The notes: generated from the letters alone by a model not told the origin. DNA of 64,000 bases from Sphingobacterium prati (GCF_013167215.1 NZ_JABJWY010000039.1:1-64000); one strand, 5' to 3'; shown: positions 8,742 to 18,367, numbered from the stretch's first letter. Numbers and translations are program-made.

Positions 8742-10022
8742 TTATGCAATAATCAAGTAGTAGTTTTTCTTGCCTCTTTGTGCAATAATATATCTATCGT
8801 TAACGAGGTTACTTTCAGTAATGACTTGTTCAATATCGATTGCTTTTTCACGGTTAATAGATACACCGCCCCCCTGGAGCATTTTACGTGCTTCGCCTTT
8901 TGAAGGGAAAACCTGTGTATTGACAGCTAAAAGATCAAGGATATTGATTCCTGCTTTTAGATCTTCTCTTGTTATCTGAAATTGAGGAATACCTTCAAAC
9001 ACGTCCAATACGGCTTCGTGATCTAAGTTGTCTAAAAATTCCAATGTGCCATTGCCAAAAAGAAACTCTGAGGTTTTAATCGCGGTTTCATAAGCTTCTT
9101 CGGAGTGTGTGCGAATCGTAATATCTTTCGCTAATGCTTTTTGGACAAGGCGTAAATGTGGTGCAGCATCATGTTCTGCGATGATCGTCTCGATTTCCGC
9201 CTGTGGTTTAAGCGTAAAGATCTTAATCCAGCTTTTCGCATCGTCATCGGAGGTGTTTAACCAGAATTGGTAATATTTATAAGGCGAAGTTTTCTTAGGA
9301 TCTAGCCATACAGCTCCAGATTCTGTTTTTCCGAATTTTTGACCATCTGCTTTTTTAATCAATTGCGTCGTAATGGCGTAAGCTGTTCCCTGATCCTGAC
9401 GACGGATCATTTCACTTCCTGTGACAATATTACCCCATTGATCAGATCCGCCCATTTGTATTTTACAATTGTGGTGTTTCCACAGGTAATAAAAGTCATA
9501 ACCTTGAATCAATTGATAGGTGAATTCCGTAAAGGATAGACCATTGTCTCCTTCTAAACGTTTTTTTACAGAATCCTTTGCCATCATATAGTTGACGGTG
9601 ATCATTTTACCGATATCACGAATGAAGTCCAAAAAAGTAAAATCTTTGAACCAGTCGTAATTATTAACCATTTTGGCATCATTTTCACCTTCTCCAAATT
9701 CAAGAAATTTGCCTAACTGTTTTTTCAGACACGCAACATTATGTTGTAAGGTTGCTTCATCAAGTAAGTTACGCTCTGCAGATTTGAAAGAAGGGTCCCC
9801 AATCATTCCGGTTGCACCACCAACCAATGCAACTGGTTTATGCCCGGCATTTTGGAAGTGGATCAATGTCATGATCTGAGTTAAGTGTCCTACGTGTAGA
9901 GAGTCTCCTGTGGGATCAAAGCCAATATAGCCAGCGACTTTTTCTTTATTCAGTAAGTCTTCAGTTCCAGGCATAATATCTTGCAACATGCCTCTCCAAC
10001 GTAATTCTTCTACAAAGCTCAT
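8742..10022 (-). CDS. tyrS: Tyrosine-tRNA ligase
   Basis: This 426-residue class I aminoacyl-tRNA synthetase charges tRNA-Tyr. The Rossmann domain shows the HIGH-type motif HVGHLTQI (about residue 42) and the KMSKS-type motif KFGKTESG (about 230). YQLIQGYDFYYL and GGSDQWGNI form the tyrosine pocket. A C-terminal S4-like RNA-binding domain (about 355-426, INILDLLAV to NREKAIDIEQ) completes the bacterial TyrRS layout. Length is standard. The promoter box at 10058-10065 lies about 35 nt upstream of the ATG. Confidence 0.97.
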   Translation of the reverse strand: MSFVEELRWRGMLQDIMPGTEDLLNKEKVAGYIGFDPTGDSLHVGHLTQIMTLIHFQNAGHKPVALVGGATGMIGDPSFKSAERNLLDEATLQHNVACLKKQLGKFLEFGEGENDAKMVNNYDWFKDFTFLDFIRDIGKMITVNYMMAKDSVKKRLEGDNGLSFTEFTYQLIQGYDFYYLWKHHNCKIQMGGSDQWGNIVTGSEMIRRQDQGTAYAITTQLIKKADGQKFGKTESGAVWLDPKKTSPYKYYQFWLNTSDDDAKSWIKIFTLKPQAEIETIIAEHDAAPHLRLVQKALAKDITIRTHSEEAYETAIKTSEFLFGNGTLEFLDNLDHEAVLDVFEGIPQFQITREDLKAGINILDLLAVNTQVFPSKGEARKMLQGGGVSINREKAIDIEQVITESNLVNDRYIIAQRGKKNYYLIIA

Positions 10023-10057
10023 TGTTAAATGGATTTAATTTTTTAATTTACAAGATG

Positions 10058-10065
10058 CAAAGATA
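10058..10065 (-). promoter_or_regulatory. -7 promoter element of tyrS
   Basis: The minus strand reads TATCTTTG, a match to TAnnTTTG, 35 nt upstream of the tyrS ATG. No T-box-like leader fits in this short space. Confidence 0.6.
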
Positions 10066-10125
10066 GGAGATTAAGCGTATATTGAGCGAATAATTCCATA
10101 TAAAAGCACACGCTAATAAGCTAAT

Positions 10126-10809
10126 ATGAATTTTTTGTCACATTTTTATTTTGAGCGGTTTGCAACCAATCCCGAGCGAATTGTCGGCGGGCTGTTGCCT
10201 GATCTATTAAAAAATGCAGATAAAACTTTTGTGCTCAAACCCAAGCAATATGAAAATGAGCTGCTGGACAATCCCTTGCTGGAACAGCTTTATATCGGCT
10301 GGAACCGTCACATCGAGGTCGATCGTCTTTTTCATAATTCAACTTACTTTTTTCAGCACACTCATCAGTTAAAGTTGCAGATACAGTCAAGTTTGGAGGG
10401 ATTACCTATTCGGCCTTCCTTTATGGCACATATTGCTTTGGAACTCTTATTGGATCATATTCTGACACAGCAAAGGGCTGTTTCTATTGATAAATTGTAT
10501 GCTGCAATGTCTCAAGTGAACGAAGATGCTTTGCGAAAATTTTTGAAAATAAATCAATTAAGCGATATTCCTAAATTCGACAAATTTTACCATCAATTCA
10601 TTGAGTGGAAATACCTCTATGATTACGCGCATATTGAGAAGATTGCAGGTGCGCTTTTCAATATCTGTAAACGGTTGTGGCAATTTGAAATTCAGGAGAA
10701 TCAGCGCCAATTATTGACGGAACAATTGGTTTCCTATTTACATCATCATATGGGGGATTATCAGGAAATTTACCAATATATTCATTACGAATTAGTCGAC
10801 TTTAAATAG
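10126..10809 (+). CDS. ACP phosphodiesterase family protein (AcpH-like, DUF479)
   Basis: This 227-residue protein matches the AcpH family, an HD-like all-alpha fold that removes the 4'-phosphopantetheine arm from acyl carrier protein in E. coli. The characteristic start MNFLSHFYF, the GGLLPDLLK stretch and the conserved GWNRHIEVDRLFH and LLLDHILTQQ helices carry the His/Asp residues expected to bind metal. It is a little longer than E. coli AcpH (193 residues). Activity in Bacteroidota members is inferred from homology. It is read toward the amino-acid permease, 78 nt downstream, and may be co-transcribed with it. Confidence 0.8.
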   Translation: MNFLSHFYFERFATNPERIVGGLLPDLLKNADKTFVLKPKQYENELLDNPLLEQLYIGWNRHIEVDRLFHNSTYFFQHTHQLKLQIQSSLEGLPIRPSFMAHIALELLLDHILTQQRAVSIDKLYAAMSQVNEDALRKFLKINQLSDIPKFDKFYHQFIEWKYLYDYAHIEKIAGALFNICKRLWQFEIQENQRQLLTEQLVSYLHHHMGDYQEIYQYIHYELVDFK

Positions 10810-10887
10810 TCCATCGAAAAATACCAATAGTATAAGACCTTGAAAATATTTATTTTCGCATAATTTTACGCATAAAACTATTTTTAC

Positions 10888-12582
10888 ATGTCACATAGAC
10901 TTTTTCGAAAGAAAAGTGTTGATCAGATCCTACTGGATACCCAAAAAGAGGGTGGAACTGGCCTCGCGAAGGTTTTGGGAGTAACCGATCTGGTTTCATT
11001 GGGCATAGCCGCTATTGTGGGCGCTGGAATTTTTAGCACCATCGGGTTAGCGAGTTATGAAGGTGGACCCGCTGTTTCTTTGCTATTTATTTTTACCGCT
11101 TTTGCCTGCGTGTTTACGGCTCTTGCTTATGCACAGTTTGCGAGCACTGTGCCTGTCTCTGGGTCCGCTTATACATATGCCTATGTGGCTTTTGGTGAAC
11201 TGTTCGCCTGGATTATAGGATGGGCTTTGGTATTGGAATATGCGGTTTCAAACACGGTTATTGCCATTTCCTGGTCACAGTATTTTGTTTCTATGCTGGA
11301 AGGGTTTGGTTTACATATACCGGCCTGGCTTTCCATGGCTCCGGGTTACGCCTTTGATGCAGTAGATAAAATGAATCAGCATGGCGTAGCAAGCCTTACC
11401 GCTATTGATCAGCAAGGACTTGCAGCTTTTAACAGTGCGCCGCGAATTGGTGGAATGCCTGTTATATTTGATTTGCCAGCAGGGGTAATTACATTTTTGG
11501 TCACATGGCTTGTTTATATAGGCATCAAGGAATCTCAAAAGGCGAGCATGATCATGGTGATGATCAAAGTGGGAATAATCCTGGCGGTTATTTTTGGAGG
11601 GATATTTTATGTAAAGCCTGAAAACTGGACTCCTTTTGCACCGAATGGCTTAGAGGGTGTACTTGGGAGCGTTGCTGCTGTATTTTTTGCTTTTATCGGA
11701 TTTGATTCGATCTCCACAACGGCGGAGGAATGTAAAAACCCACAGCGAGACCTGCCCAAAGCAATGATTTACTGTTTGTTGATTTGTACCGTATTGTATG
11801 TTGCTATTACCATTGTGTTGACTGGAATGGTCAACTATACTGAACTTAACGTAAAAGATCCACTAGCTTTTGTATTTAAGTATGTAGGATTTGACCATAT
11901 GGCCGGAATTATATCCGTAACATCTGTCATTGCCATTACAAGTGCTCTTTTGGTCTATCAGTTGGCTCAACCAAGGATTTGGATGACAATGAGTAGGGAC
12001 GGATTGTTATGGAAGAAATTTGCGACAATTCACCCGAAATATAAAACGCCTTCTTTTGCTACAATTGTAACGGGGCTCGTAGTAGCTATTCCTTCGTTAT
12101 TCTTCAAGATGGACTTTTTTGTTGACCTGACAAGTGTAGGAACATTCTTTGCATTTATATTAGTCTGTGCAGGTGTGCTCTATATGGATTATTCTGGATT
12201 ATCGGCGAAATCTAAGTTTAAAGTTCCCTACATCAATGGTAAATATCTAGTAGCCGCAGGACTAATCATCGCGATTGCTTGTGTCGCTATTTATGGACAG
12301 GATACCTTGGACGGGTGGAAAAGACTTTCCCTTCTGGAAATTGTGGAACATAAAATGTTAGTAATCATATTTTGGTTAACATGGTTAGGTTTGAGTATTT
12401 ATAGCTTTAAAATGAATTTCTCTCTCCTGCCTGTTATCGGGATATTGATTAATCTATATCTAATGACTGAACTCGGTGCTAGTAATTGGATTATTTTTGT
12501 AATTTGGTTGGTAATCGGTCTAGGGGTATATTTTATGTATGGCTATAAACACTCCAAACTAAATAGATCAACATCTGCTTAA
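10888..12582 (+). CDS. APC-superfamily amino-acid permease (cationic amino-acid transporter type)
   Basis: This 564-residue inner-membrane protein has 12 or more hydrophobic segments and should import amino acids by proton or exchange coupling. The first segment carries the family glycine-rich substrate loop (IVGAGIFSTIGLASYEGGPA). The second and third helices hold VPVSGSAYTYAYVAFGE, and the GFDSISTTAEECKNPQRDLP stretch is typical of the CAT/YfnA group. An extended loop (about 145-190) between early helices is unusual but known in Bacteroidota members. Substrate is not predictable from sequence alone. It ends in a long stem terminator shared with rlmF. Confidence 0.88.
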   Translation: MSHRLFRKKSVDQILLDTQKEGGTGLAKVLGVTDLVSLGIAAIVGAGIFSTIGLASYEGGPAVSLLFIFTAFACVFTALAYAQFASTVPVSGSAYTYAYVAFGELFAWIIGWALVLEYAVSNTVIAISWSQYFVSMLEGFGLHIPAWLSMAPGYAFDAVDKMNQHGVASLTAIDQQGLAAFNSAPRIGGMPVIFDLPAGVITFLVTWLVYIGIKESQKASMIMVMIKVGIILAVIFGGIFYVKPENWTPFAPNGLEGVLGSVAAVFFAFIGFDSISTTAEECKNPQRDLPKAMIYCLLICTVLYVAITIVLTGMVNYTELNVKDPLAFVFKYVGFDHMAGIISVTSVIAITSALLVYQLAQPRIWMTMSRDGLLWKKFATIHPKYKTPSFATIVTGLVVAIPSLFFKMDFFVDLTSVGTFFAFILVCAGVLYMDYSGLSAKSKFKVPYINGKYLVAAGLIIAIACVAIYGQDTLDGWKRLSLLEIVEHKMLVIIFWLTWLGLSIYSFKMNFSLLPVIGILINLYLMTELGASNWIIFVIWLVIGLGVYFMYGYKHSKLNRSTSA

Positions 12583-12599
12583 AATTGGAATTATAATGT

Positions 12600-12647
12600 T
12601 TTAAATAACAAAGGAGCTATTATTCGATAGCTCCTTTGTTATTTAAA
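12600..12647. terminator. Bidirectional terminator overlapping the rlmF stop codon
   Basis: Two 21-nt arms (TTTAAATAACAAAGGAGCTA plus T and its exact complement) enclose a 6-nt loop. The right arm contains the stop codon of rlmF on the minus strand, so its last codon lies in the hairpin. Confidence 0.88.
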
Positions 12648-13554
12648 ATCTCCACAAAAGGATTCGGCTTACTTTGTTGCCTTGTTCCATCCGGATAACT
12701 TCAGATTCTTTTACATTGATTTTCTTTAGTTTATGCTGCAGAAAGCGAACATCTTCACGGTGAGCAACTAATGAGGAAAACCACTTCACCTGATCTCTAT
12801 AGAACTGACTTTCAAAGATCATACGTGTCAAGAAGGCTTTCTCTCCACCGTCGCACCAAAGCTCACTGCCTTGCCCTGAAAACGTTTGGACAATAGTAGC
12901 CTCATCTATTTTGGCATCTTTTATACCAGTAGTTTTACGTACAGATTGCTGTAATGCTTCGGTTTGCGAGCTGAAGAATGGTGGATTGCAAATGACCATG
13001 TCAAATTTTTCATCAGGAAGGATGATGTCTTTGAAAATTGCTTTTGGATTGTTTTGTAACCGTATTTGGATGTTCTTTTTTAAGCTCATATTGGTACGGG
13101 TAATCTCAATAGCGTTTTTATAAGCTCTTTTTATAACCTCGGAACCAACAAAACTCCAGCCATATTCTTGGTGACCAATAATGGGATAGATACAACTGGC
13201 TCCCACACCGATATCTAGCACCCGTACCTTACCTCCTTTTGGAATTTCACCGTTATTATCTCTGGCAAGCACATCAGCAACATAATGAATATAATCTGCT
13301 CTACCCGGAATAGGCGGACAGAGATTTTCCTTTGGAATATCCCAATGTTGGATGTGGTAGTATTTTTTTAGAAGTGCTTGATTTAATATTTTAACAGCTT
13401 CCGGATTGTTGAAATCAATTGTTTTAAGCTTATAAGCATTTACCGTAACAAAATCTTTTAAGGAAGGTTCGATTTTACTAAGTTCGTCAAAATTGTAATT
13501 ATCGAGATGTCTATTTCGAGGGTGTAATTTCTTTGTTGGATTAGCGTCTGCCAT
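12643..13554 (-). CDS. rlmF: 23S rRNA (adenine(1618)-N(6))-methyltransferase
   Basis: This 303-residue SAM-dependent enzyme methylates A1618 of 23S rRNA. The family opening LHPRNRHLDNYNF, the SAM-binding VLDIGVGASCIYPIIG (about 105-120) and the catalytic NPPF motif in MVICNPPFFSS are all present. The ATG at 13554 (MADANPTKKLHPRN) is preferred; an in-frame ATG 30 nt further upstream lies too close to the promoter and encodes an unlikely Cys-rich tail. Its -7 box is 16 nt before the chosen start. Confidence 0.92.
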   Translation of the reverse strand: MADANPTKKLHPRNRHLDNYNFDELSKIEPSLKDFVTVNAYKLKTIDFNNPEAVKILNQALLKKYYHIQHWDIPKENLCPPIPGRADYIHYVADVLARDNNGEIPKGGKVRVLDIGVGASCIYPIIGHQEYGWSFVGSEVIKRAYKNAIEITRTNMSLKKNIQIRLQNNPKAIFKDIILPDEKFDMVICNPPFFSSQTEALQQSVRKTTGIKDAKIDEATIVQTFSGQGSELWCDGGEKAFLTRMIFESQFYRDQVKWFSSLVAHREDVRFLQHKLKKINVKESEVIRMEQGNKVSRILLWRF

Positions 13555-13570
13555 GATATAATATTTGCAA

Positions 13571-13578
13571 CAAAAGTA
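13571..13578 (-). promoter_or_regulatory. -7 promoter element of rlmF
   Basis: The minus strand reads TACTTTTG, matching TAnnTTTG, with its G 16 nt before the ATG at 13554. It leaves no room for the longer open reading frame. Confidence 0.6.
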
Positions 13579-13598
13579 ATGCAATTATACTGAATAAA

Positions 13599-13624
13599 AA
13601 AGGTGATGCATTTGCATCACCTTT
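13599..13624 (-). terminator. Intrinsic terminator of kup
   Basis: A 12-bp stem AAAGGTGATGCA with its complement closes on two bases plus frayed pairs and runs into TTTTTTATT on the minus strand, 7 nt past the kup stop codon. Confidence 0.85.
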
Positions 13625-13630
13625 AAAGAA

Positions 13631-15577
13631 CTAATCTTTTCGTATGAGGTGAACCTCCGACGTTTGCGGGAAGTTCAATGGAACTCGTTCAATGGTGACA
13701 AAACTGGAATCTAAACCGAATCCTTTTTCTTCGGATAAACTCATTTTTTTCAAGTATCCATAAATGTCCATAATCACTTTTTCGATCCAGGACATTTGAT
13801 TGGTTTTAGATAATACCTTCTCCAGTACGACAAATTTGAAATCTCCTGGAATATTGTGTTTACGCAGGGTGTCGTATTGGCTTGTAATATCAATTTCGCC
13901 TTTTTTAACCATATCTTCAACGACTTTTCGGAAAAGTAGACTGATGCGCTGTTCTTCTCTAAATCCTAATTTAAAGTCAATACGAATCAGTTTTCCTGGG
14001 ATAAGCTGATCAATGGAGTATTCTCTTGTATGTGGGTGATCCATCACATCGACGTGGACCAACCAATAGACGTCCGCACGTTTAGGCTTTTTATTGATGA
14101 TGGAATAAATAATTTTAGCTTCAATTTCAGATTTGAAATTAGCGCTAGTAAGGTATACCAAATGTGAAGCAAAAGGTGGTACGGATTTGTCTTCACTTAA
14201 CTCTGATATGATCGGATAGTATTTATTGATATTGATAAAATTAACAAAACGATTTTTAATCTTACGCGCGGTATACCAACAGTACATTGTGCCAAACAAA
14301 GCAATTGCCAATAATAGCGTTAACCAGCCTCCATGCGCAATTTTTACACCATTACCAACCAAGAAGGTTAATTCTATCACAAAATAAGCGACCAAGAAAA
14401 TGCCAATGAGCACACGATTTACTTTTTTCATGGCAAGAAAATAGCCCATTAAAACTGTTGTCATCAATACCGTTAGATTTATGGCAAGGCCATAAGCAGC
14501 ATCCATTTTGCTAGATTCTTCAAACACCCAGATAACGATCATACATCCAATCCAGAGAATTAGGTTGATTGATGGCACATATAATTGACCTTTATGTTCG
14601 CTTGGGTAGCGAATAGCAACCTTGGGCCATATATTTAAACGTACAGCTTCTGAAATCAGCGTGTAGGATCCGGATATCATCGCCTGACTGGCAATTACGG
14701 CGGCAATGGTCGCAATAGCAATACCGTAGCCGATAAACCAATCTGGCATAATGGAGTAAAATGGGTTTTCCCCCCCTAAGACCCGGCCTTCTTGTGTCAG
14801 CAACCATGCTCCCTGACCAAAATAGTTCAATATCAATGTAATTTTGACGTAGATCCAACTGATACGAATATTTGCTTTACCGCAGTGCCCCATATCGGAA
14901 TACAATGCTTCGGCACCTGTTGTACAAAGGAATACTGCACCAATCAGGAGTAGCGAGTGGGGATAGGTTATTAAAATATGAAAAGCATAATAGGGATTGA
15001 TTGCTTTCATTACTTCCGGTGCCAAATGGATATGGGATAGGCCAAGGACGCCAATAATGGAGAACCATATTGTCATCAATGGACCGAATACTTTTCCTAC
15101 AACAGAAGTTCCAAACCGTTGAATAATAAAAAGTAACGAAATAATTGTTACGACAATCGGCACTGTTGGCAGGCCTGGGAATTTGATGTCCAAGCCCTCT
15201 ATCGCAGAAGATATTGTGATGGCTGGTGTAATCATCCCATCTGCTAACAATGTCGCTGCACCTATCATCGCTGGAAAAATTAACCATGGTGCTCGCTTGC
15301 GAACTAAAGAGTAAAGTGAAAGAATTCCACCTTCACCTTTATTGTCAGCGCGTAGCGTGATCCAGACATATTTGATGGTTGTTTGAAGTGTCAGTGTCCA
15401 AAAGACGCAGGAGAGGCCGCCCAAAACCAGGTCTTTTTGAATGGCGCCCTGTCCCATGATTGCTTTGAAGACATATAACGGCGAGGTCCCGATATCTCCA
15501 AATACGATTCCTAAACTGATCAATAATCCAGCAAAACTTACCTTATTGATACTGTTGTGATGACTGTTATCTGTCAT
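13631..15577 (-). CDS. kup: KUP-family potassium uptake transporter
   Basis: This 648-residue inner-membrane protein should import potassium with protons. The N-terminal helix has the family signature GIVFGDIGTSPLYVFKAIMG. About 12 hydrophobic segments follow to about residue 450, including GGILSLYSLVRK and the GAEALYSDMGHCGK loop. A cytoplasmic C-terminal domain of ~190 residues ends at about 648. Length is normal. It stands alone with its own -7 box and terminator. Confidence 0.93.
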   Translation of the reverse strand: MTDNSHHNSINKVSFAGLLISLGIVFGDIGTSPLYVFKAIMGQGAIQKDLVLGGLSCVFWTLTLQTTIKYVWITLRADNKGEGGILSLYSLVRKRAPWLIFPAMIGAATLLADGMITPAITISSAIEGLDIKFPGLPTVPIVVTIISLLFIIQRFGTSVVGKVFGPLMTIWFSIIGVLGLSHIHLAPEVMKAINPYYAFHILITYPHSLLLIGAVFLCTTGAEALYSDMGHCGKANIRISWIYVKITLILNYFGQGAWLLTQEGRVLGGENPFYSIMPDWFIGYGIAIATIAAVIASQAMISGSYTLISEAVRLNIWPKVAIRYPSEHKGQLYVPSINLILWIGCMIVIWVFEESSKMDAAYGLAINLTVLMTTVLMGYFLAMKKVNRVLIGIFLVAYFVIELTFLVGNGVKIAHGGWLTLLLAIALFGTMYCWYTARKIKNRFVNFININKYYPIISELSEDKSVPPFASHLVYLTSANFKSEIEAKIIYSIINKKPKRADVYWLVHVDVMDHPHTREYSIDQLIPGKLIRIDFKLGFREEQRISLLFRKVVEDMVKKGEIDITSQYDTLRKHNIPGDFKFVVLEKVLSKTNQMSWIEKVIMDIYGYLKKMSLSEEKGFGLDSSFVTIERVPLNFPQTSEVHLIRKD

Positions 15578-15607
15578 TTAATTATTATTTTATTTCAAAA
15601 TATATTG

Positions 15608-15615
15608 CAAAAATA
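15608..15615 (-). promoter_or_regulatory. -7 promoter element of kup
   Basis: The minus strand reads TATTTTTG, matching TAnnTTTG, 30 nt upstream of the kup ATG. Confidence 0.5.
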
Positions 15616-15755
15616 TACTTTTTGCCTGTACTTTAAGCATGTACATTTTCTGCGCCAAATTTTAGCATTTCATTTGACATGCGCAATAGCTGTTAAAATT
15701 TGTTAAAAGAATCTTTAGATCATGCATTTCACTAAAAAACTTTTAAACAAAATAG

Positions 15756-15763
15756 TAACTTTG
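15756..15763 (+). promoter_or_regulatory. -7 promoter element of the T9SS sorting-domain gene
   Basis: TAACTTTG matches TAnnTTTG. It lies 73 nt before the ATG at 15837, giving this gene a real 5' leader. Confidence 0.55.
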
Positions 15764-15836
15764 TTGTTGATAATTCAAATAGTTAGCGTTATATTTGATT
15801 AAACCGTAACCAATATTTGAAGTCTAATTTAACACT

Positions 15837-16268
15837 ATGAGGAGAAATCTACTTAAAGCAACTTATTTAACACTTATTACCGCACTCACCTTGTGTAGCG
15901 GGGTAGCTCGAGTGTATGCGATGTCTCCTAATGACTATACTTATTCGCAAGCTTCTTGGGATAGTAGAGATGTGTTTGGTGATAATACCGCTAAGGATTC
16001 GGAGAAACTGATTAATAACGTTAAAGTATTCTATAATCCCATTGCTGAGCAGGTCAATCTTTCATTTAAATTGGCAAAGTCATCTAGTGTATCTATTAAA
16101 GTCATGGATGCGTTAGGAAATGAAATTTTACAATTGATGAATGGGAATCTTGATGCCGGTATTCAAAACCTTTCTTTTGAACATGGCGGAAAATTAACAA
16201 CTGGATTTTATTTTGCACGGGTAGTTGCAGGATCTGAGACTGTCGTTAAAAGATTTTCTGTGCGCTAA
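15837..16268 (+). CDS. Small secreted protein consisting almost only of a type A T9SS sorting domain
   Basis: This 143-residue protein has a signal peptide (LLKATYLTLITALTLCSG, cleavage after VYA) and a C-terminal type IX secretion sorting domain from about residue 62 to the end. Visible motifs are VKVFYNPIAEQVNLSF, VKVMDALGNEIL, the GIQNLSFEHG turn, GFYFARVVAG and the terminal VKRFSV. In the family this domain directs cargo across the outer membrane and is cleaved off. Here only about 33 residues separate it from the signal peptide, so there is no room for a conventional cargo domain. A structural or decoy role, or a degenerate gene, is possible. Confidence 0.8.
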   Translation: MRRNLLKATYLTLITALTLCSGVARVYAMSPNDYTYSQASWDSRDVFGDNTAKDSEKLINNVKVFYNPIAEQVNLSFKLAKSSSVSIKVMDALGNEILQLMNGNLDAGIQNLSFEHGGKLTTGFYFARVVAGSETVVKRFSVR

Positions 16269-16310
16269 TTCTATTCAAAAAGACTCGATTGATAAAATCG
16301 ACATAATAAT

Positions 16311-16350
16311 AAAATAAGGAAGGGGATCATTTGATCCCCTTCCTTATTTT
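16311..16350. terminator. Bidirectional intrinsic terminator
   Basis: A 19-bp stem AAAATAAGGAAGGGGATCA with its exact complement closes on a minimal TT loop (inner pairs will open). It serves the T9SS gene and the convergent ispG. Confidence 0.88.
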
Positions 16351-16352
16351 AT

Positions 16353-18359
16353 TTATTCCTGTAGCTCATCAATCCAAAGCCCATCATCTTTAATGATCTT
16401 GATCAGTTCGTCCAATGCCTGCGCGGAGCTTACGTTCTTCTTGACGACTTCTTGTCCCCTATATAAGGTTACTTTATCTGGGCCTGCGCCCACATATCCA
16501 TAATCTGCGTCAGCCATCTCACCAGGGCCATTCACGATACAGCCCATAATACCAATTTTTAAGCCTTTAAGGTGATTGGTACGACTTCGGATCATTTGAG
16601 TGGTTTCTTGGAGATCAAACAATGTTCTTCCACAGCTTGGACAAGAGATGTATTCTGTTTTCGATATCCTTGAACGGGTTGCCTGTAATATGCCGAAGGA
16701 AAGTGATGCAATGTTTTCTAATGGTGTGGCCGGAGAATCAATCCAGATACCCGAACCTAAACCATCAATTAATAAAGCACCCATATCCGTGGAGGTGTAC
16801 AACTGTATTTTTGAAATTGGTTCTTCTGGATTCATAAATTCGCCAATAGGCCCGGAAAAATCATCTTTTGGGTATGACCTTTTGATAATGACGGGGTTAT
16901 CAATACCGATTTCCTGCAAATTTCGAAAAAATTGCCGTTGATCGGCCATTCCGTGTAGATGATCAGTTTCTAATATAAATACAACGGTCTTGTCTAAAGG
17001 TAATGATTCAAAGAGTAGACTTGTTAAATCCGTATTACGAATTTTTACCATATTCAAAACGTGGTCCTTATTGTCCGTTTGGACAAACTCTTCTAATGTA
17101 TAGAGCGGATGGATATTTGTTTTGTCTTTTAGTTTGGACCAAGTCGCAAAATTATATACCTGTTTTAAATTCGCTGGCATATTAAATGATGGCAAATGAT
17201 CTCCCAGATAAACAAAATCTACGGATTGTTCTCCCATATGATATTTGTCCAACAATACATCATAACGATAACCAACTTTTGTAAGTACTTGGGCATCTTT
17301 CAGATTTTCATTTGTTATATCTACGACAATTCTCGGTACCAGTGAGCCACCTATGAAAGTATTGACCTCTTGACTCTGATAAGGCGCAGTTGGCTGATCT
17401 GCTGCGAGCTGTACGATTTCTTGTTTTGGATGAGTGGCCAAAGCAGCTTTTCGCTTACTATAGCGATTGACCAATGCAATCGCTACCGGGGCCTCGCGTT
17501 CTGGCTCTTCGGTCAGGGAGACCCTTACGGTATCTCCAAGTCCATCTTCCAGAAGTGTGCCAATCCCCACTGCAGATTTTACACGGCCGTCTTCTCCATC
17601 ACCAGCCTCTGTAACGCCAAGATGCAGGGGATAGTTCATATTTTCAGAAACCATCTTTTCAACCAGCAAGCGGTAAGCTCGGACCATCACTTGCGGGTTA
17701 GAGGATTTCATTGAAATGCAAAGGTTGTGGAAATTAAGATCTTCACACATCCGGATAAATTCCATCGCGGATTCGACCATTCCTTCGGGGGTATCCCCAT
17801 AATGGCTCATGATCCGATCCGAGAGAGAGCCATGGTTTGTACCAATACGCATGGCAGTGCCGTACTCTTTGCAAATTTTTACTAACGGTGCAAACTTTGT
17901 GTAGATACGTTCTAGCTCCAATTTATATTGCTCCGCAGTATAGGATAACTGATCAAACTTCTTCTTATCGGCGTAATTACCCGGGTTGACCCGGACTTTC
18001 TCGACAATGCGGGCCGCCACTTCAGCAGCATTAGGCGTAAAGTGGATATCCGCCACCAGGGGCACATGATAACCTCTTTTCCGAAGTTCACTTTTTATAT
18101 TTGCTAGATTTTGAGCTTCTTTAATACTTGGGGCGGTGATACGAACATATTCACAGCCTGCTTCTACCATTCGAATGGTTTGTTCGACAGAACCTAACGT
18201 ATCCATCGTATCTACAGTCGTCATACTTTGAATACGGATTGGATTGTTTCCACCCATAGGGACATCACCAATCTGAATTTCCCTCGTTTTCCATCTCGAA
18301 TAATCTACCTTGGAATTACAATAGATTCCGGGTAAACTCAACATATTACTTGTGTTCAT
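16353..18359 (-). CDS. ispG: 4-hydroxy-3-methylbut-2-enyl-diphosphate synthase, long form
   Basis: This 668-residue enzyme of the MEP isoprenoid pathway converts MEcPP to HMBPP with a 4Fe-4S cluster. The TIM barrel is recognisable from IRIQSMTTVDTMDTLGSVEQ, CEYVRITAPS and PLVADIHFTP. The C-terminal cluster domain shows ISCPSCGRTLFDLQ and IGIMGCIVNGPGEMADADYG, giving the three Cys and one Glu ligands. The ~260-residue insertion between them is the long form known from Bacteroidota, Chlamydiae and plants. An upstream GTG at 18368 coincides with the G of the -7 box, so the ATG at 18359 is the start. Confidence 0.95.
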   Translation of the reverse strand: MNTSNMLSLPGIYCNSKVDYSRWKTREIQIGDVPMGGNNPIRIQSMTTVDTMDTLGSVEQTIRMVEAGCEYVRITAPSIKEAQNLANIKSELRKRGYHVPLVADIHFTPNAAEVAARIVEKVRVNPGNYADKKKFDQLSYTAEQYKLELERIYTKFAPLVKICKEYGTAMRIGTNHGSLSDRIMSHYGDTPEGMVESAMEFIRMCEDLNFHNLCISMKSSNPQVMVRAYRLLVEKMVSENMNYPLHLGVTEAGDGEDGRVKSAVGIGTLLEDGLGDTVRVSLTEEPEREAPVAIALVNRYSKRKAALATHPKQEIVQLAADQPTAPYQSQEVNTFIGGSLVPRIVVDITNENLKDAQVLTKVGYRYDVLLDKYHMGEQSVDFVYLGDHLPSFNMPANLKQVYNFATWSKLKDKTNIHPLYTLEEFVQTDNKDHVLNMVKIRNTDLTSLLFESLPLDKTVVFILETDHLHGMADQRQFFRNLQEIGIDNPVIIKRSYPKDDFSGPIGEFMNPEEPISKIQLYTSTDMGALLIDGLGSGIWIDSPATPLENIASLSFGILQATRSRISKTEYISCPSCGRTLFDLQETTQMIRSRTNHLKGLKIGIMGCIVNGPGEMADADYGYVGAGPDKVTLYRGQEVVKKNVSSAQALDELIKIIKDDGLWIDELQE

Positions 18360-18367
18360 ATATGACA

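Noticed and set aside
10023..10058. T-box leader upstream of tyrS
   Set aside because: The leader is about 35 nt and contains no T-box sequence.
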